NCBI GenBank assembly: GCA_964019055.1
Contig: OZ025216.1
Span: 11,239,914 to 11,303,913, forward strand
DNA: 64,000 nt
Direction of reading: 5' to 3'
From: Anthopleura xanthogrammica
Taxonomy: Eukaryota; Cnidaria; Anthozoa; Actiniaria; Actiniidae
The notes beneath the pieces were generated by a model that searched no databases, was not told the origin of the DNA, and worked only from the letters and a program-made list of their open reading frames with translations. The number at the start of each line of letters is the position of its first letter. The stretch's first letter is position 1. This document shows, in pieces, positions 11,201 through 22,900 of this stretch. The position numbers and the translations under genes were made by a program.

Positions 11201-13950
11201 CGGGAGTTATTGAGATTTATTTCCCTCCACGTGATGTACTCTCGACCAATAAGAAAACGAGTTTGACTAGGATATATAATAAAGTGCTTTATACATTTAT
11301 TTAGGGGGTGTCAAGTGTACTGCAGGACACCCCCTTGGTCCACCCCTGATGATTCTGTATCTGACTTACAGACTTCTTCTGGGTGGCTGATTTCTCTCGT
11401 CAAATTGTCAAAAACAGTGTAATTGGTTGCATGAAATTGCTGCAATATAATTTACTGAGTTTTAATGTAGCTTTCCTTTATTGATGAGCTTTGGGTTTTT
11501 GTCTTCCAGATATCAATGAAGACTGTGAGATAGGATTATGTTCTTATGATTTAATGCTACCTGACACGGCTACGATACATGGTCGTCTGTACCTTGGTGC
11601 CTGGGATGCAGGGCTTGATAATGTAGCTGATGAAACAGTTAGTTTAGTACAATTTGCAACAGAGGTAGGATTGTAGTTATTTTTTTGTTGATTGTTTGAT
11701 TGCTCACTTGGTTCTTTTCTTTATGCCTCCTTTTCATCTTTCCTTTCTTTTTTCTTTCTCGCTTTCTTCTTCCATTCTTTCGTTTTTCTTTCCTTCATTC
11801 CATTTTATTTTCCTTCCATCTCTTTTTCCTTACTTGCTTTTTCCTTTCTTCCTGTCTCTCGTCCTTCCTTTCTTTTTTTTAGTTAGTTTAATATAATTTG
11901 CAACGGAATTAGGGTCATTGGTACTTTTTTTTTGTTTTTTGTTTGATTGCGAGCTCCTGGCAGAATTTGAACCCACGAACATCCCGCCAGGAGTAGAGCT
12001 CGGAATTTTTTTTACGAGAAAAATTTGCTTGAAAAAACAAAATCATCTAATAAATTTACCAAGCAACAAAAAACACTAAATATTTGATATCTTCTTTTGA
12101 TTAGTATCTTATAAAAGACATTTTATCGATTTGCTGTGCGAAGAGGGGAGCCTATCGACTACGTGATGGTCACTTCCAGCATGCTACGGGAACAGCGTAT
12201 CCCAGAATGCACCTGGTGAATAGTACAGCCAAGTGGCCTCCGGACGAGAGAACGGTAGAGAGGTGAGTGGAGACATTGTTTGTAACTAACACACAATTGA
12301 ATTTTATAGGAAAAAGAACTCTGGGCTAATCTAAATCAGGGCACGGCTAACCCACAGATCAAAACCTGAATCAACCTCTGGGCTGATGATCTAACTCACG
12401 GTCAACTCACAGATCAACAACCGAAGCGCGCGCAATCCTATATTCACCTGTAGGTGATTTTAGAGAAATATTCCAAAGTTCTCGACCAATCAGTGCGATG
12501 ATACTAAGTTCAATTAAAAGACGTTCATTACTTTACAGATCCAGCCAACATACTGTCAATAATAATCATGGGAAGACACTGCAGCAGGCGGCGGCTGAAG
12601 CGGCGTTAATTGTAGCATCAACAGACAACCATCGAACATCAAAATCTCCAGTTTCTCTTTATGATCTTAGAGACGCTTTGCAGGTAAATACATCACAAGG
12701 GGACTTTACTTTGTTTGACGGAAGCTAAGAATTGCCTTAGGTAATTTTTGTACCAGCGCAGACACAATGTTTCCCTTGGGCTTAATGTTTTCCCATTTCA
12801 GACCACATGTCATTCTCTTGATAATAAGATTTTTTGTTTGAGTTGTATCCATATTCATGTGTCTTCTCGTGCGCAACCTTTACGGCCATTCTCAGACACA
12901 CGCGCACTGTTGCGATTTTTTCTGTCGCGACAAAGTAGGGTTTGGTGGACGTCAATCAAAGCGTTTCCATGACATTCCATACGCACATGCCTTTGTAGCT
13001 TTGTGTTTTCCGACAGTGCTATGGAAACATTTTGATTGACGTCCACCAAAACCCACCTTGCTGCGACAGAAAGAAACAGTGCGCGTGTGTCTGAGAATGG
13101 CTTTAAAGGGAATGATACGTGGTCTGAAATGGGAAAACATTACGCCAAAGCCGAAAAGATATAATTCCATCAAACTAGCGCTTTAGCATGCCCCGCACCA
13201 AGAAACAGGTTTTCGTGCACAAGGGGAACTACGCCCAACACTGAGATCCAACCAATGTAACCTCTACCGCCATAGAAAAGGAATTTTCATCCTTGCGCTT
13301 TCGCTTGTGTCACGCTGACAACGTGTCTGTGCAGAAGCGCAAACCACGCCCAACAATGAGAACCAATAGAGGCTTTGCACCATCACGTAATGGCAGCCAT
13401 GACAGGAGGCAGGAACAATAGGGCATTTTCGGAATCTTACAAATCAGGCTTGATTGCGAGGCTATAGACGTATGACCATGATACTTCATGTATGGTACAA
13501 ACACGTGGATCACCAAATACATTTATTGGTAGGAATAACATAATCTACCATATACGACGTTCTTACCTTACAGCAATAATGATAACATTTTCCTGGCCAG
13601 TTCACTACTGAACGTTATAATCGTATCGTATATCTACCGTTCCTTTTGCTGTAGGCATGACACGTGATCTGAAATGGGAACACCATTACATCCATCAATA
13701 CATAGATAGATAAAAAAATTACTTTAAAAAAGTACAAAAAAATACTATAAAATGCTAACAAACTCTTTTTCGGATTCAGATTCATCGACGCGTCCTTCCA
13801 TCACACACAGTCTACGCCGCGAATATCGAACGAATTCTGTCCAAATTGTGGCATCCAAGTCAGGAAGAAATAGAACAAAACCAGCTACACCGACTGGAGG
13901 CCAAACGACGCTACGAGCGATTAAAGCAACAGAGAAGTCTTAGACTATGA
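8236..13950 (+). CDS. TADA1: Transcriptional adapter 1 (SAGA subunit ADA1)
   Basis: Eleven exons with GT-AG sites and consistent phase: 8236-8300, 8385-8421, 9205-9259, 9956-10021, 10136-10236, 10438-10491, 10720-10738, 11510-11664, 12105-12262, 12539-12683, 13780-13950. They give 341 aa against 335 in human. Diagnostic blocks are EALGDN then [12 protein letters not shown] (near residues 14-34), [37 protein letters not shown] (200-208), YDLRDAL and, in the last exon, [18 protein letters not shown] (about 293-309). TADA1 is a core structural subunit of the SAGA/STAGA histone acetyltransferase co-activator in the nucleus, with a histone-fold region. Exon 7 is a 19-nt microexon; without it exons 6 and 8 are out of phase and hit a stop. 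Introns carry a 99-bp tandem repeat, a hAT-like element and nested MITEs. Confidence 0.95.
8840..8935. mobile_element. Family B element, diverged copy in TADA1 intron 2
   Basis: AGCCACCATATTGGTTGATT on the left and GTCAACCAACATGGCAGCTA then TGACGTGAC on the right form diverged inverted ends of family B. Confidence 0.55.
9245..9710. repeat. ATG/ATA-rich array with 99-bp higher-order unit
   Basis: TGATGA-type trinucleotides fill TADA1 intron 3. A higher-order period is visible: GATCATGATG recurs at 9461, 9560 and 9659, exactly 99 bp apart, with near-identical sequence between. A preceding diverged unit begins near 9360. Long frames on the minus strand are repeat artefacts. Confidence 0.85.
10920..11350. 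mobile_element. hAT-like non-autonomous element with inner foldback (TADA1 intron 7)
   Basis: The ends CAGGGGCGGATCCAG (10920) and TGGTCCACCCCTG (complement CAGGGGTGGACCA) are inverted and begin CAGGGG, typical of the hAT superfamily. Inside, CACTTAATGACTGGTCCCGAG at about 10961 is matched inverted by CTCGGGAAAT-type sequence and CATTAAGTG to about 11080. A second boundary motif, AAGTGCTTTATA, occurs near 11282, suggesting a nested insertion. No transposase frame and no clear 8-bp target duplication were seen. Confidence 0.5.
11690..11882. repeat. Polypyrimidine (CTTT)-rich tract
   Basis: A C/T-only stretch of about 190 bp in TADA1 intron 8. It yields Phe/Ser/Leu-rich frames that are artefacts of composition. 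Confidence 0.85.
12765..13150. mobile_element. Family A MITE interrupted by a second foldback
   Basis: The left arm (TTGGGCTTAATGTTTTCCCA, then GACCACATGTCATTC) and right arm (GGAATGATACGTGGTCTGAA, then AACATTACGCC) are family A ends, here about 390 bp apart instead of about 175. The excess is the foldback at 12885-13101. Located in TADA1 intron 10. Confidence 0.8.
12885..13101. mobile_element. Foldback inserted inside a family A copy
   Basis: The arms GCCATTCTCAGACACACGCG and CGCGTGTGTCTGAGAATGGC are perfect inverted ends. Further inverted matches follow: GGACGTCAATCAAAGCGTTT against the AAACATTTTGATTGACGTCC side, and CTGTCGCGAC against GCTGCGACAG. Length is about 217 bp, non-coding. Confidence 0.8.
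13655..13690. mobile_element. Family A terminal fragment
   Basis: ATGACACGTGATCTGAAATG followed by GGAACACCATTAC is the right arm of family A, isolated in TADA1 intron 10 about 90 bp before the last exon. Confidence 0.5.
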
Positions 13951-14127
13951 ATAGCTCATGGATTTCTAAAGTATCCAAAACAATATATATCGCCAAAACA
14001 ACCCAATGAAAAACTGAGACAAATATATCTCTCCTTGGAAATTTCCTGGAATGATCACCAGGAGCCGTGTATATATATATAGAAAATTTGTTATATTTGT
14101 AATAATAATAATTTCATATTCTATTCT

Positions 14128-14133
14128 AATAAA
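14128..14133 (+). terminator. TADA1: Candidate poly(A) signal of TADA1
   Basis: AATAAA about 178 nt past the TADA1 stop, the first canonical hexamer in the 3' flank. Confidence 0.5.
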
Positions 14134-14504
14134 TTGTTTTCGTTTCTATAAATTGCTTCATTGGTTTTATGTTTATCCTTTCCATTCCTTTATTATTGTT
14201 GTTATTTTTGTTGTTGTTGTTGTTGTTTCCTGGAAATTAGTGAAGGTAGAGGCTACAAGTGTTCGCATGAAGTGACTAAGGCGGCGGAGAAACAGTTGTT
14301 TTTGGGCGAGTAATTTAGAATATTAAAAGGAAATTAAAAAATAATAGAGCGGAAGGCGAAAGAAAAAGAAACGGAACTGAAAAGAAGAGAAGGAAAATAG
14401 GTTATGAAATAGAATGGACTAAAGAAGAGATTGGAATGGAATAACAGAAAAGAATAGAATAAAAAGACTGGAGAATAGAATAGAACAGAACAGCCGGAAT
14501 TAAT

Positions 14505-14715
14505 GGGAATTAGTGGATTCCACAGAGTGGCTCTTCATCCACTGAATTTCAATTGGAATTTAGAAGTTAATTTTTGTAGAGGGAGGAAAACCTGAGAACC
14601 TGGAAAAAACCCTCCAATCAAGGAGGCTAAGCCTGGCGGGACTCGAACCGGGAGAACGACCCTGGAAAACAAGAGAAAGTCTACTCACATACGTCACCAA
14701 GCCCGGCGGGAATTA
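14505..14715 (-). mobile_element. tRNA-derived SINE, reverse orientation
   Basis: Read on the minus strand it has a B-box-like CGGTTCGAGTCCCGCCAGGC, followed by GGTTTTTTCCAGGTTCTCAG, GTTTTCCTCCCTC and a tail containing CCAATTGAAATTCAGTGGAT. The same order is seen at 36.6, 38.9 and 63.0 kb. Confidence 0.7.
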
Positions 14716-15890
14716 GAGAGGTGTAAGATATGAAGAGCAAAGCCGGAAAGTGCACACAGGGAGGTAGAAAGAAAAGTTATCATAATAATTTTTTTTCAGT
14801 TGTGAGATACAACTATATGTATTTCACATAAATCATTCACAACATGACATATTTTAAAGAACCGTATTCACTTTCAAAATCAGCGTGCGAGTTCTTTGTT
14901 TCCGTGACTTTTGATTTTCGTGACAATTTCCTTAAAACAGACAACTATATTGTTCCGCTGCGCTTTGCAAGCATAATCAAAAATATATTCTATAAAACAA
15001 ACTGATAATTGAAAAAAAATAGGTTATTGAAATTAAATCGAGACAAAAGAGTTTTTTATTTCAAAAGAATAAATTAATATTTCCAAGAAAAATTAACGTA
15101 ATATACAACTAAATGAAGTAGCAGACTAAATGAACTGAAATGAAAAAATGAATGAAAAAAAAGAAATTTAGTTTGTCTAAATCTGTCAACTGTTGAGATT
15201 GATTCACTGTCAAATAATCGAAGTGTTGCCAGAACACCTTTCCTTTAGTTAATGCCATTTATTCTTTGTTCTTGAACTGTTGACAAAGAGAATTAGCGCC
15301 AAACGAAAGCCGCATTTCTGCTTGCTCATTAATTACAACACGCATCTTTTCAGTGGTTGATAAGAGAATTGTACGAGCCTGAAGGGTCAAAAGTCTCGGT
15401 TATATTTAGGCTTTGACTTCTTATTGGACAATCTTGGTTTAGCTCTTGGCTTTTAAATGCGTTATCTACTGTTTTAAACGGCATGACGTCACAATCCATT
15501 GTTCAAACATAAAAATGGTCTGTCTCAGGCCGATCTCTCAAGAAACGAAGCAGTCGACGTATGAAAGCAACTTCACCAGTAATGATTAATTTTCGCTAAT
15601 TCGTCTCTTATCATTGGCTCGCGGATCATTCCGAAAAGCCATCAAAATGCGTTGATTGGCATAACCCTACGAATACTAATTGCTGATTGGATAGAATTAA
15701 TGAGCGGCTATGTGGAGTCATAAATTAGGTCTCATGTTTGATAAGCCGGCGAGACATGATTGGTTGGTTGAACAATAGCACCTAATTGCACAACAAAACG
15801 CGTGGCTAATATGTCCGATTCTGATTCTAATTACTTCATGCAATAATGGAAGGCATTGAAAAACGGAATTCTACCGAAATCATCTTTGGA
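14716..15890. other. Intergenic AT-rich DNA, no gene seen
   Basis: No coding exon supported. From 15470 the sequence contains a TGACGTCA palindrome (about 15485) and several ATTGG/CCAAT boxes (15610-15770), so this part may be regulatory for the downstream plus-strand gene. Confidence 0.5.
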
Positions 15891-15899
15891 AGCTTTTCT

Positions 15900-16020
15900 T
15901 GGGCGCGTGTGATAGTTAAAATTGCTTAACTAGATCGAAAAAAAGGATATCTATTCAAGTTTAGAGACTGTTGGCGCGAAATTGAAGCTGTACTGGTGAT
16001 CGCGGAGAATACAATTTTAC
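15900..16020 (+). other. Candidate 5' non-coding exon of the 19.9-kb gene
   Basis: A TTTTACG|GTAAGG donor ends at 16020, preceded by TTGGCGCGAAA, an E2F-like site. The first coding exon of the downstream gene begins at a splice acceptor (19903), so it needs an upstream exon. This is the best-looking donor in the flank, but the link is speculative. Confidence 0.25.
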
Positions 16021-19000
16021 GGTAAGGGAACAAGACATAAAGGTCGAGTGCTCAAAGAAGCCCTGAGGAAAAGCTTTGGGGACAGAGTCATTCCTTCTAA
16101 ATACATATCTTCGCTTGTTTTCTTCTGTGCTTGAATATTAAATCGAAATGTTGAGGCAATTCTTTGGAGAATTGGATCGAAAATTGGTCTCGTTTGAGTC
16201 GTTTGGAACTCCCGGGAAATTTGACTGAATCTCTTTGCACCTCACACAATGGTTCATAATGTCGAGAGCGAATCGTTGCTGATTGCCGATCTAACTTCAA
16301 AGAAAAGCTTAAATCATCCTAACAATGGCTTCATGCACTTGGAAGCAGAGCTTTTGCTGTGTTACGGTCGTAATTATTTCGAAGGATTCGACAATTTCAG
16401 CACACGCGACGGTGATTTCAGTAATTGAATCAAAGTCGCCGCTGTACTGTAGTTTATTTTCCCACAACGGAATCCATCTTGTTTTCTTCAGCTCGAGTAT
16501 ATTGATCTTCGTCTCATTTAGTATTTCCTTGTTTATCCCTCGTATGGGGTGTTTTCCTATTTTTTTCTTTTGTCTGATACGAAAGGTTATATGTTATTTA
16601 GTCGCTAAGGAGAAAAATATATACAATCAGCTATCGATGTATAGTAGATACACATTTACTTTTTTGTATAGTGGGAGTGGGGGAGATTGAGACTACCACA
16701 TTAATATCTAAATAATTACGTCTCGAATACATATATTTTACATATAATTACAATGAATTTTCTTTTGTTTTATTCCTCCCAGTTCACCATATTATTTGAA
16801 TTTCATTCTAAAAAGCAGATAATTTGATTGACTGGGTTTGTACTTTTGCTAGATACAAATAGTTACATTACAATATTTAGGATAAAAAAATTGAAAAAGG
16901 AATATTTTTTCCTTGTACCTTTTTTTCCATCATTTCACAATAAATTTGGTTATCTAGATTTCGTACTTTTTTTTGGATGCATATTAGTTACATTTATTAC
17001 AATTTTTAGGATAAATTATAAATATATTAGTTTGTTTGTCTGCGCCTTCCATTATCCTTGGCCTTGGGGAAACAAATCTATATTTCTTTTAGTAAGAGAA
17101 AACTTCTTGTTCATCCAGCTGTTGGCTTTAATGTACCAATTAAGTTACATTTCTTTCTAGGCAATCATTACATTGATCTATTTTTTTAAAAATCTGTTAC
17201 ATTCTCAGATTTTTGGATTGCAACATATTGTTCAGATTAATGGTACCAGCTTTATGCCTATTGTAACTTTATAAGTGTTATTTGAGTGGATTTTAAAATA
17301 AGACTAATAATATTTAAAGGTATTATTGGCAGAATATCTTCTCTTATATATATATTTCTTCTTTTTAGCATTTATTCATATTTCAAGATGTATGTAATTT
17401 ATAATTTGCCTCTACTGCTAAGTAATAATGTATTAAATGTATCTTTTTAGGAAGTACACTAATACTGTTGATACATATATATATAGAACTGTTTTGAATT
17501 GCCAAGTATTCAATTGCAGATTTTATCCATTATTTCTTTTACCATAAGTAAAATATAGCTGGGGTTCAAGGAAGGGATAAATAAATTTGTTTTCAAAAGG
17601 CAGTAAAATTAGAACCAAAGCTACATTCTTATTTTAGCACCAATATTGTACTAAGATAAATACAACTTGTGCTCAAAAATCCCCTTTTTGTCATAATAAT
17701 TGGCTAATAAAATAATTTGAAAAAATCATAATTTTTACTATAATATAATACTGTATATAGGCAAAAGTAAAAGTTGATTGTTAAAAGTTTCAAACATTTT
17801 TGACGAATATCATCTTCAAATTCCCTTTTTGATTTTCATATTTGAGATATGATCAAGTGCGCAACAATCCCTCAATAATAATCATAGGTTAACCTGACCA
17901 ATTAAAATTGAATATTCCAGAGCCCCTTTTGAGTATATTCTGAAGAGATTAATATATACTGTATATATTGTGTATCTCAGAGTTAAATAAGTATTTACAC
18001 TTACATTATTATTATTATTACTATCATTATTATATTAGTTAATACAAAGTTGCGAATATATGTTTGTGACCAAAGGTTCACGAGAGGGACAAAATTACAA
18101 AACATTGCAGCTATGTTGGTTAACAGAATACTGATGATATATTTAATATTTTGCTAAGCTCAACCAAGATGGTGGCTATGAAAACCTGCAATTGTAGTTC
18201 CAAAACTTTAATGTAGAATATATTAGGTGCTTAGAGTTTGCCATTGTCTCTGATATAAAAGAATTCTTCAAGTTGACTTATTAGTCAGAATAAGACACAC
18301 CCCTGTCAAGTTTCTCAAGGTTTTTATGCTTAGAACAAATTGAATGTGATAATGCCTGATTGAAAATTTATTTGTATTGTTAATTTTAGCATAATTTTAC
18401 CAGTCACATTTAGAAAAGAAAACATAATTTGAATATATGTTTATACATGTTATTTTGTTGATTTTATTATCAGGTTATTGCTGTACTTTTATTACTTCTG
18501 CTGCTACTAAAGTTTATTATTAATGGTGAATTTTTTTCATTTTGTCTTTGTAACCCTTGGAAAATGTTTTTTTCCCTATTGGCTACAGCTACAGCTTTTG
18601 CATCAGTTTCAATAATTAACTCCTGGTAAACAAGAATTAGTTTTCCATCATATTGCTAATATTTTCTCATAACACCACATGATAATTAAAAATTTATGTT
18701 GTTCAACTAATTTCATCACCATTCTTGGACTTTCATCCAATAACAAACTTATTAGTTCATTATATACTTGTGAAGTCATAATGGTTTAATTTCATGTAGA
18801 AACACCTTACAATACGCAAGCATATTGTAATCAAAAAGAAAGTTTTGATTAAAAAACTATAATATCAGTCAAGTATCAATAGCCACCACTGGTATTATTC
18901 AAAGCTTTTGATATATTGAACCTCGCAATCAATCTAAATTAGATTTCAGTCTAAATTTGATTGAACAATTTCACTGTTTTCTTTATTTTATTTAAAGCTT

Positions 19001-19292
19001 TTTCTTCATCTTGGATATCAGGTTATAAAACTTTTACCACAAATTTCACAAATTTAAAGTTGATTACATGTATTAGTATTCATTTTCTCAACATGACTGG
19101 CAATCAATTTTGAAATCTTTATTAAACATATTCTCAGTAAATTTAACTTCATTGAACAAGCTGGTCTGAATTATTTTAACTTCTCTCTAATCCATGTAGT
19201 TTTTGAATACTAAAAAAGACACACTGATAGAGGTAAAGGGGTACACCAACTAAACTTGAAAAATAACCAAATGTAAAATTTAAAAAAATATA
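16021..19292. other. AT-rich intron/intergenic DNA, no gene seen
   Basis: T-rich, low-complexity DNA. Two diverged direct copies of a segment with TTTGTACTTTTGCTAGAT / TTCGTACTTTTTTTTGGAT and ATTACAATWTTTAGGATAAA occur at about 16838 and 16962. A fragment CAACCAAGATGGTGGCTATG at about 18163 resembles a family B end. The open frames of 110-121 codons are hydrophobic, unspliced and domain-free, and were not called. Confidence 0.5.
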
Positions 19293-19463
19293 TAGAGGTT
19301 ATTTATTTACTTTATTTACTGGTTATATACTGGCCAGATAGGGAACAACTGTGCCTGAGGTCTTGAATATGCAGATTGAGGCTGTTAGACCAAGGTCTGT
19401 TTTCAAGGCTAAGAGCACAATTTTCCTTAACCAGACCGACCTTAGGATGGTAAATAACCTCTA
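19293..19463. mobile_element. Short MITE with TAGAGGTTATTTA ends
   Basis: TAGAGGTTATTTA at 19293 and TAAATAACCTCTA ending at 19463 are perfect 13-bp inverted ends enclosing 171 bp. Internally TTCCCTATCTG-type and CCTTAGG blocks show no coding capacity. The TATA/GATATA flanks fit a TA target. Confidence 0.6.
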
Positions 19464-19908
19464 GATATATTTTTAATTCTACACTTGTTTTGCAATTTCT
19501 TTTGTTGTTTAGCAATCAGTCATCCTATGCCCACACACAGATGACATAGGATACCGGACTGTGCTCAGAGATAGATAATACTGTCTGCTCCAACAGCCCA
19601 TCATTTTTAGGATACCCTACTGGAAATAATAAGCATTGATATTTTACCTATGTGTATACAGAATTTGGCCTACTAAACAATTTGTTCACTTTTTACATTT
19701 GTGGAAATCAATTTTTCATTAGCCTAATTTTGACTGTTCTTACTAATTTAATAGTGCAACTCGTCATAGGTAATAGTATTTTCCCAAACCAACCAATGAA
19801 AAACAATAATTCTGTTTATTATAAATTTACCACATGATTCTAAAAGCATTTGTGTTAACTTTAGACTTGGAACTAATGATTTTTTAACTTTGTGATTGTC
19901 AGGGTCTA

Positions 19909-19953
19909 ATGAAGGAGAGAAGTCATGAGCACTGCAAATACTACAGAGACTGA
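19909..19953 (+). other. Overlapping upstream ORF in the leader of the 798-aa gene
   Basis: A 14-codon frame (ATG at 19909, TGA at 19951-19953) begins 16 nt before the main ATG and overlaps it in another frame. It starts within the same exon, just after the acceptor at 19902. Such overlap usually lowers translation of the main frame. Confidence 0.45.
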
Positions 19954-22900
19954 TTCAGCATCAACTGGTACAAATAACAGCAAAACAAGTTCTACATCTG
20001 AAACAACAGTCAATGATACTTCATCATCTGATGGGAAAGATTTACTTCACTCCTTAAAAGGTCATGTTTCATTTGCGAAGCAATGTCTTGGACTATTGCA
20101 AAACCAAATGAAACATGCCATGGACACTTTAGATATTCTTCAGGATCAAGTTATTAAAGCTCAGTCAACGATAGATAAGATAGAAAGAAAGGGAAATAAG
20201 CAATCAAGTTCTCAGAAAGGAAAATCTGTTGCTTATAAAGCTTTAGTAGATGATGAAACACAAAGGGAAGTTCAGCTTCATGGTAATCACATGATTGTTA
20301 TCGACAATAATGGGCAGCCATTATATCCTATTGATAAACCAGGAACCTCTTACAGTATTCCTGTGCAACACCAAGGGGGCCCATGCCTATGTTCGGCATG
20401 TACTAATGGAGGACAGCCTGTTTTTATAAGTGGGCAAGACCATGGATGCACAGATAAGGGGCAAAAAATTATCACCATTCATCCTGGCCAGGCCGTTTAT
20501 CCAATTGATGATAAACAAGTTGCTTCTTTAATGGGCTCCTGCCAGGATACAAATGATGAAGCTAATGCTGAATCAAAGGCTGGTTGTTCAACTGATAACT
20601 ATGGTTGTCAAAAGAAAAGAAAATGTTCTTGCCCTACTTATGCTGCAACATCACCCAAATGTGATAGTGACAACGACTGTCCTCATAGTCCCCATGGAAA
20701 CTGCTCAAATGCTGGTTCAAATATAACAACAACCGCAATAAGTAACTCCTCCAAGTCTACATCACCCATAGCAACACAGCTTCTACAAGTCATTGATGTT
20801 TTACAAAATGCTGGTGATGATGAAGGTAGAGATTCAGAGAATTCTATCTCCTTTACTAGATCCCTTAGAAGTCCAAGCAGTACCAGCTCAACAATGCCAT
20901 TTACAGGTAGGTTAATGTTAATTAAATTGTGCTAATATGCAAACAAAATTCTTATGATGAAAATGTTTTAATTCTAATGAACCCATGAGCAAACTCTCCT
21001 TTACAACTTTCTTCCCTAAGCAAGAGAAATTCATTTTAAAGACGTCTGCTCACAGGGTAGTCATAATCTTTATCCCCTGGGAGGGACCTGGTCTAATACT
21101 GGGGACATTGCATAATGTTTCTTTGCCTCAAGCTCAAGGGTTGGGATGTGAATGGTGTGGACTTTGCTAATTTTTCATTATGATTTTTCACTCTTGACAT
21201 TTTTACATTTTATATACTATTGGGACCTGATTTTGCTGGCCACTGGGGACTTTTCTAGGAAAAAAAGCATTATAGGTGAGAAAAAAAGACGTCTTTGAAG
21301 GACAGAATGAGTCTACAAAGTCTACATAATATCCTGTCTCCCTGGCCTTCCCCTCTATGCAAAAAAAGATTTCTAGACTTACCAATCTTGGTATTAAAGG
21401 TTTTAGTAACAAGTGGCTCTTTTGACAGCCAAACGTATCAGCCCTTGAAGTCCGAAAAAGTCCACGAAAACTTAAAATAGAAGCTTTACTACAAACCAAG
21501 AAGATTAAATACATTTTAACGATACTTATAAACAAATTTACGGTACCTTTTGCTTGATTTTTGAGTCTCTTTAGTTAACTTTTCTGGTTGGAAAAACAAG
21601 ATTCTCTTCACAGTCGCCATTTTTACTTTCTTTGCAACAAAACGAGCTCCTGGACGACCACGCGCGTCATTCATCCAATAAAATGGCGCGAAAAGTTCAG
21701 ATGAGGTTCTGAGTTGTGACGTGTTTCCGGGTCCATATATTTTTTCCAAACATCCAAAATAAGGCCAAAAATATGATCTAACACTTATCTTCCAGCTCCA
21801 ACGAGAGATATTTTCAAAATCTCTCGAAATATGTTTACATAATACAATATTCAAGTTCCTTGTCTACTGTTTTAAAGGACCTGTCCCACATCCCGTATAT
21901 ACGGCATCTGGTACTGGAATTTTAGCAGCATCAAGCCGTAGGACCAGAAAACAAGACATGACTCCCGTAAAGAAGGAATATCAATCAGGTATGATAACTT
22001 GATTATCGGACCTTTGAACTACTTGAAAGTTTAGTAGAGTGAAAACATATCTACTGTATGAGATCAATCTCGTTCCCAGAGCCTGCTGACCAAGAGAAAC
22101 GCAGGCTCTGGGGACGAGATTGGTAAAAGATGTGTGCCACCGTCACGACATTACTGGTTAACCAATCAGAAAGCTTGGTCACGGCACTGCATCCACTGAA
22201 TAGACCCCTTGCACGTGAAGTCCGAACAGTTCAATTTGGAGGGCAAAGCAAAATAATTTTAATCTCCTGAGAATTGGAACCTATTGTTTTGTCCTCCAAA
22301 TTGAGCTGCATTCCGACGTGCTCCAATACACTACTTTGCTAATACAAATTTTCTCTCGTTCAGTTTGCTCAGGGGGCAAAATGGTTGCACGGCCACATTT
22401 TCTCATTAATTCAAAAAAATTGCCCCCTGAGTAAACTGGAACAAGAGAGAATTTTTTATTAACAAAGTGGTGTATTTTTCGAAGGCATTCGAAACTGCCC
22501 TATCTGTTCTCTGCAAACCAACTATTCTTTTTACATCTTTTCCTGCCTTCTAGGTCGCGATCTGGAATTTGACCTTCCCGAACTAATGAAGGTCCCACCA
22601 CCCGTGCTAGCAGCAACCCTAGAACCCGATTTTCTGGTTGTTCCTGGTAACAGTTACTTCGCGGACAGCCCTCCTTCTGCTGGGGCTGCTGCCAAGGAAA
22701 AAGAAAAATCGACAACTACCCGAGAAGACAAAAGGTCCTACGAAAGAAGCGCTTCAAGAGATAGCCAATTATCTGGTTACGAAAGCTCGAGCACATCTCT
22801 CGCTGATGTGAAGAAAGAACTTATCGAAACAATGAGATCATCTTCTGTAAGTTCGATGGCGTCCGAGGAGTCTTCGCGGAGCCCATCGGAATCGTCCATT

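Noticed and set aside
16325..16690. 121-codon hydrophobic frame as a membrane protein gene
   Set aside because: T-rich composition explains the hydrophobicity; no domain, splice or poly(A) support.
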